Of a stretch of DNA of 64,000 nt, positions 23,894 through 32,642 are shown piece after piece (the stretch's first letter is position 1; each line of letters starts with the position of its first letter). A program made the translations under genes and the position numbers. This DNA comes from an uncultured Oscillibacter sp. (GTDB lineage Bacteria > Bacillota > Clostridia > Oscillospirales > Oscillospiraceae), in the NCBI GenBank assembly GCA_902476875.1, contig CABSFC010000001.1, forward strand, positions 1-64,000, given 5' to 3'. The notes beneath the pieces were generated by a model, which was given only the letters and a program-made list of their open reading frames with translations, searched no databases and was not told the origin of the DNA.

Positions 23894-25345
23894 TTATTGG
23901 GCGGCTTTCAGATAATCGGCCACGATCTCCCGCTCATCCATATGATACTTCACATGGTTCACTTCCTGGTACGTCTCGTGGCCCTTGCCGCACAGGACGA
24001 CGACGTCGCCCGCCTCCGCGTGGTCCATCGCCCAGTGGATGGCCTCCACCCGGTCCTCCACCACCACGTAGGGCGTGGAGGCGCCCTCCAGGCCCGGCAG
24101 GATGTCGGCGATGATGTCCGCCGGACGCTCTGTCCGGGGGTTGTCGGTGGTGACGACGACAAAGTCCGCGATGTCCGCCGCCACCTTACCCATCTTGGGG
24201 CGTTTGGTCTTATCCCGGTCGCCGCCGCAGCCGAACAGCGCCACGGTGCGGCCCCTGGCAAAGCCCTTTACGGAGGTCAGGACATTCTCCAGGCCGTCGG
24301 GGCTGTGGGCATAGTCGATGAGCACGGTGTAGGGCTTCCCCGGTGTGGGGACCACCTCCACCCGGCCCTTCACGTGGGGGACGCGGGCGAGAGCCCGGGC
24401 GCTCTTCTCCAGGGGGACGCCCAGCATCAGCGCCGCGCCCAGCACATCCAGGGTATTATATATCATGAAGCCGCCGGGGATATTCACCCGGACAGGCACC
24501 TTTTTCTCCGCCGTCACCGCCGTGAAAGCCACGTGGTCCGCCGCCAGCTCCACGTCCTCCGCCCGCAGGTCCGCCGCCGCGTGCTCCGCGTAGAAGAACT
24601 TCCGGCAGGCGGCGTTTTCCAGTAGGCGCGGCGTCCAGGGGTCGTCGGCGTTGCAGACGCCCGCGTCGCAGTTCCGAAACAGGACCGCCTTGGCGTCGCA
24701 GTAGGCCTCCATGGTCCCGTGGAAGTCCAGGTGGTCCTGGGTCAGGTTGGTAAAGACGCCGACGGCGTAGTGGACGCCGTAGACCCGGTCCAGCGCCAGG
24801 GCGTGGGAGGAGACCTCCATCACCACGTGGGTGCAGCCCGCGTCCCGCATCCGGGCGAAGAGCCGCTGGAGCTCGAAGGACTCCGGCGTGGTGCGCTCCG
24901 TGGGGATGCTCTCTCCGCCGATCACATTCTGATTGGTGCCGATGAGTCCCACTCTGGCCCCCGCCTCCTGCTCCAGGATGGCTTTCAGCAGATACGTGGT
25001 GGTGGTCTTGCCATTGGTGCCGGTGACGCCCACCATGGTCATGCCGTCCGCCGGATGGCCGAAGAAGTTGGCGCCCACCACCGCCAGGGCGCGGCGGGAG
25101 TCCGCCACCCGGACATAGGGAAAGCCCGGGTCCTCCGGCGGCTTCTGGCACAGCACCGCCGCCGCGCCGGCGGCCATCGCCTTGCCGATAAAGGCGTGGC
25201 CGTCGGTGGCAAAGCCGGTCATGGCCACGAACAGGTCGCCGGGACGGGTGGCGCGGGAGTCGTAGCTGATATTTGGGATCTCCAGGTCCATGTCCGCCGT
25301 GGCGGAGAGGACGTCGATGCCCTTTAAAAGTTCCTTCAATTTCAT
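23894..25345 (-). CDS. murE: UDP-MurNAc-tripeptide synthetase MurE (meso-DAP type)
   Basis: 483-residue Mur ligase. Walker motif GVTGTNGKTTTTYLLKAIL, the UDP-MurNAc-binding N-domain (NISYDSRATRPGDLFVAMTG), and the C-domain with DNPRTERP. The DNPR motif marks enzymes that add meso-diaminopimelate rather than lysine, so the cell wall is predicted to be DAP type. Start at 25345 has AAGGGG about eight bases upstream and replaces a TTG two codons earlier. Confidence 0.95.
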   Translation of the reverse strand: MKLKELLKGIDVLSATADMDLEIPNISYDSRATRPGDLFVAMTGFATDGHAFIGKAMAAGAAAVLCQKPPEDPGFPYVRVADSRRALAVVGANFFGHPADGMTMVGVTGTNGKTTTTYLLKAILEQEAGARVGLIGTNQNVIGGESIPTERTTPESFELQRLFARMRDAGCTHVVMEVSSHALALDRVYGVHYAVGVFTNLTQDHLDFHGTMEAYCDAKAVLFRNCDAGVCNADDPWTPRLLENAACRKFFYAEHAAADLRAEDVELAADHVAFTAVTAEKKVPVRVNIPGGFMIYNTLDVLGAALMLGVPLEKSARALARVPHVKGRVEVVPTPGKPYTVLIDYAHSPDGLENVLTSVKGFARGRTVALFGCGGDRDKTKRPKMGKVAADIADFVVVTTDNPRTERPADIIADILPGLEGASTPYVVVEDRVEAIHWAMDHAEAGDVVVLCGKGHETYQEVNHVKYHMDEREIVADYLKAAQ

Positions 25346-25466
25346 AAGCAAGCCCCTTTACACAGTTTTGGCGCCCCATTTTCGCCAAGATAATTATAGA
25401 CGGGCAAAAACGCAATGTATACGGAAAATGGTGCCGAAAACCCTGCGGAACCTGCTGTTCGCGGCG

Positions 25467-27881
25467 CTAATCCAGCACCGAGCTGTCGCCGAACTGTACC
25501 GTCACCACGCTGCCCGCCGCCAGCTCCGTGCCCTCCTGGTAGTTCTGACTGATGGCGCGGACGTTGCCGGAGGTGGCGCTGGTGGTGCCCGCGACCTTCA
25601 TGATGAGGCCCGCGTTGGTCAGGGCCTTGTTGGCCGCCGACGCCGTCATGCCCACCACATTGGGCACAGTGCAGGGCGCGTCGCTCTTCTCCGCCCCCAG
25701 GTACAGGATGATGGTGGCGTTGTTGGGCACAATGGCGCCTCCCACGGGGGTCTGGTCCGTCACGGTGTCGCCGCTACCCAGGGTGCGGACGGAGAAGCCC
25801 GCGCTCTCCAGCCTGCTCTTGGCGTCCGCCAGGGGCTGGCCCACCACGTTGGGGACATTGGTGTCAGCGCCCGCCATCTCCGCGGCGGTGTAGTCCGGCT
25901 CGATGCCCAGGGTGGGCAGGATATCCGCCATGATCTGGCTGGCCACCGGGGCCACCATGGTGCCGCCGAACACAGGGGTGCCGGTGTTGCGGCTGGGGGT
26001 ATCCATGGTCAGCAGCATGATGTACTGGGGATCGTCCGCCGGGGCGAAGCACATGAAGGACACCACCACGTCGCCGGTGCCGGTCTTATCAGCGGTACCG
26101 GTCTTGCCGCCGATGCGGTAGCCCGCCACCTGGCCGTTCTTGCCGCCGCCCTGGGCGACCACATATTCCAGGCACTGGCGGACCTTGGCGGAGGTCTCCT
26201 CGCTGATGACCTGCCGGACGGGGGTGGAATCGTGCTGGCTGATGATGTTGCCGTCGTCGTCCAGAACCTGCTCCACGATATAGGGCGTGTACAGATAGCC
26301 GCCGTTGATGCAGGCCGCCTGGGCCCGGATCAGAGCAAGGGGAGTGACGTTGAAGGTCTGGCCGAAGGAATAGGAGGCCAGCGCCGCAATATCGTTTTTC
26401 AAGCTCTCCTCACTGATAATGCCCGGAACCTCTCCGATCATATCCACGCCGGTCTTTTCAGTCAGGCCGAAGGACTTCATATATTCATAATAGGTGGACG
26501 CGCCGATACTCTGGCCCATCTTGATAAACGCGGGGTTGCAGGAGTGGCCCACCGCCTCCTCCAGGGTCTGGTGGCCGTGGCCCGAGCGGTTGGAGCAGCG
26601 CATGGTCCAGACGCCCACCTTCACAGCGCCGGTGCAGTCGAAGGTGGAATTCATATTGACCTTCCCCTCCTCCAGCGCCATCGCCAGCGTGAGCGCCTTG
26701 TAGGTGGAGCCGGGCTCGTAGGTGGAGTCGATGCACTTGTTGCGCCACTGGGTCTGGACGGCGTCGCCCATGGCCTTGTCAACGGCCTCCTGATACTTCT
26801 CCTCGCTCTCATAGGTGTCTTTCTTCTTCTCCAGCTCCGCCAGGGCGGAATCCAGACTCTCCTGGAGCGTATCGTCCAGAATGGAGCCGTAGGAGTTGCT
26901 GTCGTAGTTGGGGTAGGAGGCCATGGCGATGATGGCGCCGGTGTTGACGTCCATGACGATGCCGGTGCCGCCGTTGGCGGCGTCGTACTTCTTCAACATG
27001 CTCTCCAGCCCCTTTTCCAGGTACGACTGGACCTTGACGTCGATGGTCAGCAGCAGGCTGTTGCCGTTTTCAGCGTCGAAATACTGCTCGTAGTTGTACA
27101 GCAGGGCGGTGCCGGCGGCGTTTTTCGCCGTGACGGTCAGGCCGGAGGTCCCCTCCAGCTCGCCGTCATACTTGGCCTCCAGGCCCACGCCGCCCTGGTT
27201 GTCGCCGTTGACAAAGCCGATGACGTTGGCGGCCAGACTACTGTAAGGATAGTACCGCTTGGAGTCCGGCTGGAGAAAAACGCCCACGATCCGCCTCTGC
27301 TGGTCCTTCTCCACCTCGTTGCCCTCGTCGTCGATCTCGCCGTTGATGAAGCGGCGCAGCTCGTCGGCCGCGGCCCGCTCCAGCTTTTTCTTCAGAAGCT
27401 CGTACTGGGAAAAGGTCCGCTCCATCCGCTTTTCAATGGTGCCCTGGTCGATCTCCAGGATGCGGCTCAGGCCCCGGGCGATGTACGCCTGGTCCTTCAG
27501 CTCCGGGGCGGTGTAGCTCTCGCCCTTTTCCGCGGCGGCCTTGGCCGCCGCCGCCTGGGCCTCCTGCTGGCTCTCCACGTACTGCTGAATCTCCAGGGGG
27601 GAGATGCACACCGTCTCCGCCGTGGCGGAGATGGCCAGGGTGACGCCGTTGCGGTCGTAGATCGTGCCCCGGGAGGCGGAGATCACCGCGCTGCGGGTCT
27701 GCTGATCCACGGCCTTCTCCTGCATCGCCTCGTGCTGGTTGATCTGGATGTCGTACAGCTTCCAGAACAGCGCCACAAAGGTGCACACGCCCAGCAGGAA
27801 CATGATGAAGACCGTCCTGTTGCGGATGACCTGATTGGCGCGGCGGGCGGCGTCGCTTTTTCTATGGGGGGTGCTTGCCAT
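25467..27881 (-). CDS. spoVD: SpoVD/PBP2-type class B penicillin-binding protein with two PASTA domains
   Basis: 804 residues: N-terminal membrane helix, PBP dimer domain (SRGTIYDRNGVTLAISA), transpeptidase domain with SxxK in YEPGSTYKALTL, SxN in GHSCNPAFIKMG and KTG in IGGKTGTADKTGTG, then two C-terminal PASTA domains (about 690-745 and 747-802; VPNVVGQPLADAKSRLESAG and VPNVVGMTASAANKALTNAG). In B. subtilis the division PBP2B and the sporulation SpoVD sit side by side here; this cluster has only one, so it may serve vegetative septation as well as cortex synthesis. A 176-base gap to ftsL contains a TATAAT but no clear -35. Confidence 0.92.
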   Translation of the reverse strand: MASTPHRKSDAARRANQVIRNRTVFIMFLLGVCTFVALFWKLYDIQINQHEAMQEKAVDQQTRSAVISASRGTIYDRNGVTLAISATAETVCISPLEIQQYVESQQEAQAAAAKAAAEKGESYTAPELKDQAYIARGLSRILEIDQGTIEKRMERTFSQYELLKKKLERAAADELRRFINGEIDDEGNEVEKDQQRRIVGVFLQPDSKRYYPYSSLAANVIGFVNGDNQGGVGLEAKYDGELEGTSGLTVTAKNAAGTALLYNYEQYFDAENGNSLLLTIDVKVQSYLEKGLESMLKKYDAANGGTGIVMDVNTGAIIAMASYPNYDSNSYGSILDDTLQESLDSALAELEKKKDTYESEEKYQEAVDKAMGDAVQTQWRNKCIDSTYEPGSTYKALTLAMALEEGKVNMNSTFDCTGAVKVGVWTMRCSNRSGHGHQTLEEAVGHSCNPAFIKMGQSIGASTYYEYMKSFGLTEKTGVDMIGEVPGIISEESLKNDIAALASYSFGQTFNVTPLALIRAQAACINGGYLYTPYIVEQVLDDDGNIISQHDSTPVRQVISEETSAKVRQCLEYVVAQGGGKNGQVAGYRIGGKTGTADKTGTGDVVVSFMCFAPADDPQYIMLLTMDTPSRNTGTPVFGGTMVAPVASQIMADILPTLGIEPDYTAAEMAGADTNVPNVVGQPLADAKSRLESAGFSVRTLGSGDTVTDQTPVGGAIVPNNATIILYLGAEKSDAPCTVPNVVGMTASAANKALTNAGLIMKVAGTTSATSGNVRAISQNYQEGTELAAGSVVTVQFGDSSVLD

Positions 27882-28057
27882 GCGTTATTTCCTCCTCCGG
27901 GGCCGGTTCAATCGCTTCCAAACGGAAGCAGGGGAGCGAGAAGCACGCTTCTCACTCCCCGCCGTGTCACTTTTTTATGACGGATACCTGCCGTATCCTT
28001 TGTCGGGTAGGCCCTCCGGCGTCAGGCGCCGGATACTGGTGCATTATAATGCGGCGG

Positions 28058-28624
28058 TCAGTCAAAATATTCCACCACCGCGTAGATTCCGTGGTTCAGG
28101 GAGGCCAGGATTTTGCTCAGAACGCTGGGGTCCTCCTTCTGGTAGACCACGGCGCTGTCGCCGCCGGAGAGGTCGATGTAGCAGATCTGGCTGTTGCCGG
28201 GCTTGGTCATGCCGGCGGCCTCGGCGGCCTCCTTCACGGTGGCCAGGTCGAACATCTGCTCATACTCGGCGGTCAATGTCACGTTCTCCGTCTCCAGCGT
28301 GCTCAGCTGGCTCTGCAGCGCCACGGTGTCGGCGGAGAGGACGGTCAGCTGGACGTAGCACATCAGCACCAGCACCGCCATGCCGATGACGGCGGCGACG
28401 CCCGCCACGGTAAACAGCGAGACCTGCTGCTGCTCCCGCACCTGGACGCGGGCGGAGGCATGGACCTTCGCCTTCGGTTTTTCCCGGGCCGCCTCCTGGC
28501 GGCGGGGGGCCTCGCCGGCGTGCCGCAGCTCCCGTTCCCGGACCGCGTAATCCAGATCATACGCCAGGCTGCCGTTGACGGCATGGCTGTTTCGATAGCG
28601 CAGCTCCCGCGCTGTAGACGCCAC
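28058..28624 (-). CDS. ftsL: FtsL-like division protein
   Basis: 188 residues: a cytoplasmic N-terminus of about 75 residues rich in Arg and Ala, one membrane helix (LFTVAGVAAVIGMAVLVLMCYVQ), then a short coiled-coil (LSADTVALQSQLSTLETENV) and a small C-terminal domain. Bitopic topology with a leucine-zipper-like periplasmic segment and position between rsmH and the PBP gene define FtsL. GTG start at 28624 with GGGG upstream. Sequence conservation in the family is low, so the call rests on topology and place. Confidence 0.85.
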   Translation of the reverse strand: MASTARELRYRNSHAVNGSLAYDLDYAVRERELRHAGEAPRRQEAAREKPKAKVHASARVQVREQQQVSLFTVAGVAAVIGMAVLVLMCYVQLTVLSADTVALQSQLSTLETENVTLTAEYEQMFDLATVKEAAEAAGMTKPGNSQICYIDLSGGDSAVVYQKEDPSVLSKILASLNHGIYAVVEYFD

Positions 28625-28680
28625 AGAGGACCCCTCCCTTCCCAGGATTCACACACAAGAAGGGCGCTTGTCCCTTCTCA

Positions 28681-29628
28681 TTACAGATCAAATGGATCGC
28701 GTTTTTCCGCGACTCTCAATTTCGCGCTGCGGGCCCGGGGGTTGTCCGCCAGCTCCGCCTCGCCGGAGACGACGGGCTTCCGGGTCAGCACCCTGATCTT
28801 CGGCTTCTTGCCACACACGCACACCGGAAACTCCGGCGGACAGGTACAGCCCTTTGCCATGTCCTGCATCGCCCGCTTGACGATGCGGTCCTCCAGCGAG
28901 TGGAAGGTGATCACCGCCAGCCGTCCGCCGGGGTTCAGGTTGTCCACCGCCGCCGTCAGCATGGGCGGCAGGGCGTCCAGCTCGCCGTTGACGGCGATGC
29001 GGATGGCCTGAAAGCTCCGCTTGGCGGGGTGCTGCTTCTCCCGCAGGGCCGCCGGGGGCATCGCCCCCCTGATGATATCCACCAGCTCCAGGGTGGTCGC
29101 AACCGGCGCGGTCTCCCGCGCCCGGACAATGGCTTTCGCAATGGCGGGGGCGTAGCGCTCCTCGCCGTATTCGTACAGGATGCGCCGCAGCTCCTCGTAG
29201 GGCCAGGTGTTGACCACCTCCCGGGCCGTCAGGGGCGCGGAGGTATCCATCCGCATGTCCAGCGGGGCGTCCCGCGTGTAGGAGAAGCCCCGGGAGGCGT
29301 CGTCCAGCTGAGGCGAGGACACGCCCAGGTCGAACAGCATCCCGTCGACGCCGGAGGTGCCTGCCTGACGCAGGACGCCGTCCAGCTCCGAGAAATTTCC
29401 GTGAACCAGCGTCACCCGGTCCACCCATGGCGCCAGACGCTCCCTGGCCGCGTCGATGGCCGCCATGTCGCGGTCGATACAGATGAGCCTGCCGGTGGTC
29501 AGCCTTTGGGCGATCTCTCTGGAGTGCCCCGCGCGGCCCAGCGTACCGTCCACATACACCCCGTCGGGGCGGATGTGCAGTGCTTCGATGCACTCGTTCA
29601 ATAAAACAGGCTTGTGGGTGTACTCCAT
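28681..29628 (-). CDS. rsmH: 16S rRNA (cytosine1402-N4)-methyltransferase RsmH
   Basis: 315-residue SAM-dependent methyltransferase (MraW). N-terminal HKPVLLNECIEALHIRPDGVYVDGTLGRAGHS, the motif LFDLGVSSPQLDDASRGFSY, and C-terminal ITFHSLEDRIVKRAM and FPVCVCGKKPKIRVLTRKPV are all standard. It methylates C1402 in the ribosomal P-site. It starts six bases after mraZ, in the usual dcw-cluster order. Confidence 0.96.
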   Translation of the reverse strand: MEYTHKPVLLNECIEALHIRPDGVYVDGTLGRAGHSREIAQRLTTGRLICIDRDMAAIDAARERLAPWVDRVTLVHGNFSELDGVLRQAGTSGVDGMLFDLGVSSPQLDDASRGFSYTRDAPLDMRMDTSAPLTAREVVNTWPYEELRRILYEYGEERYAPAIAKAIVRARETAPVATTLELVDIIRGAMPPAALREKQHPAKRSFQAIRIAVNGELDALPPMLTAAVDNLNPGGRLAVITFHSLEDRIVKRAMQDMAKGCTCPPEFPVCVCGKKPKIRVLTRKPVVSGEAELADNPRARSAKLRVAEKRDPFDL

Positions 29629-29634
29629 AGGCGC

Positions 29635-30078
29635 TTACCCACGGCTGCGGCGGGCGCGGGCCAGGGCGTCCATGGCGGCTGCCATGTCGTCGTCCTCCAG
29701 CATCCGCCGCTCCCGCTCTTCCCAGGTCTTCTCGTCCCAGATCTCCGCGAAGGAGTTCAGGCCCACGATGGTGGCGGTCTTTTTCAGGCCCGCGTGCCTG
29801 CGCAATCCGGCGGGGATCAGCACCCGGCCCTGGGCGTCCGGCTCGCACTGGACGGCGTTGGCGTACAGCAGCGTCAGCGCCCGCATCTCGGTGTAGCTCA
29901 GATCGTCCATCTCCTCGGACATCTGCTCCCACCTGGCCTGGGGGTAGATGGTCAGGCAGTGCTCGGCGCCGATGGTGATGAAAAAGGTGTCCCCCAGCGC
30001 CTCACGCATGGTGGAGGGAATGACCAGACGGCCCTTGGCGTCGATACTGTTATTGGATTTGCCCATCAGTCTCGCCAC
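29635..30078 (-). CDS. mraZ: Transcriptional regulator MraZ
   Basis: 147-residue protein with two MraZ/AbrB-like repeats, each with the DxxGR signature: [18 protein letters not shown] and [17 protein letters not shown]. MraZ binds tandem TGGG-type repeats upstream of its own gene and represses the dcw cluster. Such repeats are present at 30139-30161. The GTG at 30078 has AGGGGG eight bases upstream; an ATG at 30066 aligns better with Bacillus MraZ but has a weaker ribosome site. Confidence 0.95.
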   Translation of the reverse strand: MARLMGKSNNSIDAKGRLVIPSTMREALGDTFFITIGAEHCLTIYPQARWEQMSEEMDDLSYTEMRALTLLYANAVQCEPDAQGRVLIPAGLRRHAGLKKTATIVGLNSFAEIWDEKTWEERERRMLEDDDMAAAMDALARARRSRG

Positions 30079-30138
30079 AGGCGCCGCCCCCTTTCCCCGC
30101 TTTTTGGGTCCGGATGGGGAAAGTTTGGCACTGGTTTA

Positions 30139-30161
30139 CCCAAAGCCCCCACTTTTCCCCA
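30139..30161 (-). promoter_or_regulatory. Triple TGGG MraZ operator
   Basis: On the minus strand, TGGGG, TGGGG and TGGGT start at 30161, 30151 and 30142. Spacing is 9-10 bases, one helical turn. They lie just downstream of the mraZ promoter -10. Tandem TGGGN-N5 repeats are the known MraZ recognition pattern. Confidence 0.8.
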
Positions 30162-30173
30162 CCATCAATTTTG

Positions 30174-30202
30174 AGTATAAGCAAAGATTGCGGGAATTGC
30201 AA
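30174..30202 (-). promoter_or_regulatory. SigmaA promoter of the dcw cluster
   Basis: Minus-strand TTGCAA (30197-30202), 17-base spacer, TATACT (30174-30179). Transcription would start just before the MraZ repeats, so MraZ binding would block promoter escape. The AT-rich stretch from 30203 to 30319 holds nothing else I recognise. Confidence 0.75.
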
Positions 30203-30319
30203 GGATTTTTTTCCGACAAGAAACAGGCAAATTTCTCCGTTTTTCCTCTTTTTTAACCAAAAATAGCCAAAATAAAACGGGCGTTCGATTATTTTGCGGT
30301 TGGTTGACGTAAAATTGAA

Positions 30320-30357
30320 AACCGTCCTCAGCACAACATCTTGTGCCGAAGACGGTT
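30320..30357 (-). terminator. Strong intrinsic terminator ahead of the dcw promoter
   Basis: 17-bp stem (30320-30336 with 30341-30357) and a four-base loop. On the minus strand the two mismatches become G-U pairs and the stem is followed by TTTTCAATTTT. It ends the rsmD-coaD-coiled-coil unit before the mraZ promoter. Confidence 0.85.
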
Positions 30358-30496
30358 CTTTTGCGGAGCAAAGCCCAAAATCTTGAAATTGTTGAAAAAG
30401 TTTCAGCAATTTTTTCGTCGTTTTTTACAAAATTTTAGCGATTATGGTCTACCAGAGCGGTCGCCACCGGAGACTGTGGAAATTCCGCGGGCCGGA

Positions 30497-31024
30497 TCAG
30501 TTGCCTCCCGCGGGGGCCTCCGGGTCGTTCTTCCCGTCCAGCTTGTCCCGCTGCTCCTGGATCTTGGCGGCGGAGGCGGTGCGGAAGCGGACGCGGGACT
30601 CCTTCACCTCGTCCAGGGCGGCCTGGACGGCCTCCTCCGTGCGGGCCAGGGCGTCCTCGGCGTACTCGTTGGCCACCTGGTACAGCTTGCGGGAGCGCTC
30701 CTCCGCCTGGGCCACGATCTGGCGGGCCCTCTCCTTGGCGGCGTACAGCACCTCGCTGTCGGAGACCTTGGTCTTGGCCTCCAGCTCCGCCTGGCGCATC
30801 ATGCGGTCCACGTCCCGCTTGGCCTCGTCCACGAACTTGTCCCGGGCGGCCAGCAGCTCCTGGGCGCGCTTGATCTCCACAGGCAGCTGGGCCCGCAGCT
30901 CGTCCAGCAGGTCCAGCATCTCGTCCCGGTCCACAACGCTCATGTTGGGCTTCAGTGCGGGGGCTTTGGCGTCCTCGATCTTCTCATACAGCATATCGAT
31001 CAAACGGTTGATGTCATTCGCCAT
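30497..31024 (-). CDS. Coiled-coil protein next to coaD (DivIVA-like/ATPase-H-like)
   Basis: 175-residue, highly charged, almost wholly helical protein. It begins MANDINRLIDMLYEKIEDAK and then forms a long coiled coil (IKRAQELLAARDKFVDEAKR; ARQIVAQAEERSRKLYQVAN). Homologues downstream of coaD in Clostridia are annotated as ATPase or vacuolar ATPase subunit H-like, but there is no nucleotide-binding motif. DivIVA-like polar or membrane-associated scaffolding is a plausible reading. Function unknown. It lies four bases from coaD in the same operon. Confidence 0.6.
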   Translation of the reverse strand: MANDINRLIDMLYEKIEDAKAPALKPNMSVVDRDEMLDLLDELRAQLPVEIKRAQELLAARDKFVDEAKRDVDRMMRQAELEAKTKVSDSEVLYAAKERARQIVAQAEERSRKLYQVANEYAEDALARTEEAVQAALDEVKESRVRFRTASAAKIQEQRDKLDGKNDPEAPAGGN

Positions 31025-31028
31025 GGCT

Positions 31029-31520
31029 TTATCCTTCCTTCTTCTTGATCATGTCCCGCACCAAGGGGATTATGGACGGCGGCAGGTACTGCTCCAGGGG
31101 CTGGCGGTAGCGGATCATCTCCCGGGCCATGGAGGAGCTGAAGTGCTGGTACGCCGCGCTGGCGGGCAGCAGCATGGTCTCCAGCCCCGGGTGGATATTG
31201 CGGTTGATCATGGCCATCTGGTACTCCACGTCAAAGTCCGTCACGTTCCGCACGCCCCGGACGATGGCGTCCGCCCCGTGGGCCGCGGCGTAGTCCGCCA
31301 GCAGGCCCGGCCACAGCTCCGCCTCCACATGGGGCATGTCCGCCACGGCGGTCTTCACCAGCCGGAGTTTCTCCTCCGGGGTGAACATCTGGTTCTTTTT
31401 CTCCGCGTTGGGGCTGACGCACACCCAAACCTTGTCAAAGCAGGTCGCTGCCCGCCGGATGATATCCAAATGCCCCAGGGTGATGGGGTCAAAACTGCCG
31501 GAGCAGATAGCTGTTCTCAT
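31029..31520 (-). CDS. coaD: Phosphopantetheine adenylyltransferase CoaD
   Basis: 163-residue nucleotidyltransferase for the fourth step of coenzyme A synthesis. TxGH-type active site in GSFDPITLGHLDIIRRA, plus LWPGLLADYAAAHGADAIVRGVRNVTDFDVEYQMA and the C-terminal AYQHFSSSMAREMIRY. Its ATG overlaps the rsmD stop (ATGA), the usual rsmD-coaD pairing in Firmicutes. Confidence 0.96.
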   Translation of the reverse strand: MRTAICSGSFDPITLGHLDIIRRAATCFDKVWVCVSPNAEKKNQMFTPEEKLRLVKTAVADMPHVEAELWPGLLADYAAAHGADAIVRGVRNVTDFDVEYQMAMINRNIHPGLETMLLPASAAYQHFSSSMAREMIRYRQPLEQYLPPSIIPLVRDMIKKKEG

Positions 31521-32089
31521 AGGGTCGATTCCTCGTTCTCTTCATTTCCGCCCCGGCGGTAGACGGTCAGGCCGATCTTTCCGTAGCGGTAGGTCCTGTG
31601 GAGCCGGTAGGGCGGCTCCAGGGCGGGCAGATCCCTGCCCGCGGGGTGTTCCGCCACAATTATACCATGCCTTTCCAGAATGTCAAACCTTGCGATATGG
31701 GCGATGGCCGGTTCCAGCAGGCCCGCAGCGTAGGGCGGGTCCAGCAGGATGATGTCGAACTTCTCCCCCAGGGACTCCAGATACTCCATGGAGTCCCCCG
31801 CCACCACCCGGGCCCGGTCCTGCAGGTCCGTGGTCTTCAGATTTTCGCGGATGAGCTTCACCGCGTCGGCCCGCCGGTCCACGAACACGGCGGAGGCCGC
31901 GCCCCGGCTGAGACACTCGATGCCCAGCTGTCCCGTGCCGGCGAACAGGTCCAGGACCCGGCGCCCCTCCAGGTCGAACTGGAGGATGTTGAACATGCCC
32001 TCCTTCACCCGGTCGGTGGTGGGGCGGGTCTCCATCCCCTCCAGCTCCCCCAGCCGGCGCCCCCGGGCGGAGCCTGTGATCACGCGCAT
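31517..32089 (-). CDS. rsmD: 16S rRNA (guanine966-N2)-methyltransferase RsmD
   Basis: 190-residue SAM methyltransferase. N-terminal MRVITGSARGRRLGELEG, the SAM loop VLDLFAGTGQLGIECLSRGA and the catalytic LLDPPYAAG motif are intact. The start at 32089 is chosen for AAGGAGA eight bases upstream; an earlier in-frame ATG would lie within that ribosome site. First gene of rsmD-coaD-coiled-coil, behind a good promoter. Confidence 0.93.
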   Translation of the reverse strand: MRVITGSARGRRLGELEGMETRPTTDRVKEGMFNILQFDLEGRRVLDLFAGTGQLGIECLSRGAASAVFVDRRADAVKLIRENLKTTDLQDRARVVAGDSMEYLESLGEKFDIILLDPPYAAGLLEPAIAHIARFDILERHGIIVAEHPAGRDLPALEPPYRLHRTYRYGKIGLTVYRRGGNEENEESTL

Positions 32090-32125
32090 GGCGGTCTCTC
32101 CTTTTTTCATGGACTGTTTTGTTTT

Positions 32126-32154
32126 ATTTTACGGCAAACTTCTCCGGTTTTCAA
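32126..32154 (-). promoter_or_regulatory. SigmaA-type promoter for rsmD-coaD
   Basis: Minus-strand TTGAAA (32149-32154), 17-base spacer, TAAAAT (32126-32131), 37 bases before the rsmD start. Confidence 0.65.
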
Positions 32155-32178
32155 TAGGAACGCTCTTCTTTTTGGGAC

Positions 32179-32207
32179 TTGTACTTTAGAAAAGAATCGT
32201 ATATAAT
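32179..32207 (+). promoter_or_regulatory. SigmaA-type promoter for the Asp23/FakA-like pair
   Basis: TTGTAC (32179-32184), 17-base spacer, TATAAT (32202-32207). It is divergent from the rsmD promoter, giving a leader of about 60 bases. Confidence 0.7.
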
Positions 32208-32275
32208 AAACTTCTAAAAGTACGGACACCAGGGGCCGCGGGCCCTGACAATACCTGGAAAGAAAGGACGTTCTC

Positions 32276-32626
32276 ATGATTCAATTCAAGTCAGATCAGG
32301 GTGAGATCTCCGTCAGCAGCGCCGTCTTCTCCAACATCACCGGCATGGCCGCCACCAACTGCTTCGGCGTCAAGGGCATGGCGTACCGCTCCATGACCGA
32401 CGGTCTGGTCCACCTGCTGCGCCGGGAGGCCATGAGCAAGGGCGTCAGCATCACATACCACGACGACAACTCTATCTCCATCGAGCTCCACATCATCGTG
32501 GAGAACGGCGTCAACATCCCCGCCGTGTGCCGCTCCATCATGAACGAGGTGCGCTATGTGGTGACCAGGAATACCGGCGTACCCGTCAAGGCTGTGGACG
32601 TGTGCGTCGATTCCATGACCCTGTGA
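32276..32626 (+). CDS. Asp23/Gls24 envelope-stress family protein (YloU-like)
   Basis: 116-residue Asp23-domain protein (EISVSSAVFSNITGMAATNCFGVKGMA; SIELHIIVENGVNIPAVCRSIM; VKAVDVCVDSM). In Firmicutes the short YloU form is co-encoded with the DAK2-domain YloV/FakA protein, as here, 16 bases apart. Family members are membrane-associated and stress-linked; the molecular role of this short form is not established. Confidence 0.92.
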   Translation: MIQFKSDQGEISVSSAVFSNITGMAATNCFGVKGMAYRSMTDGLVHLLRREAMSKGVSITYHDDNSISIELHIIVENGVNIPAVCRSIMNEVRYVVTRNTGVPVKAVDVCVDSMTL

Positions 32627-32642
32627 GGGAGGAGCAGAACGA

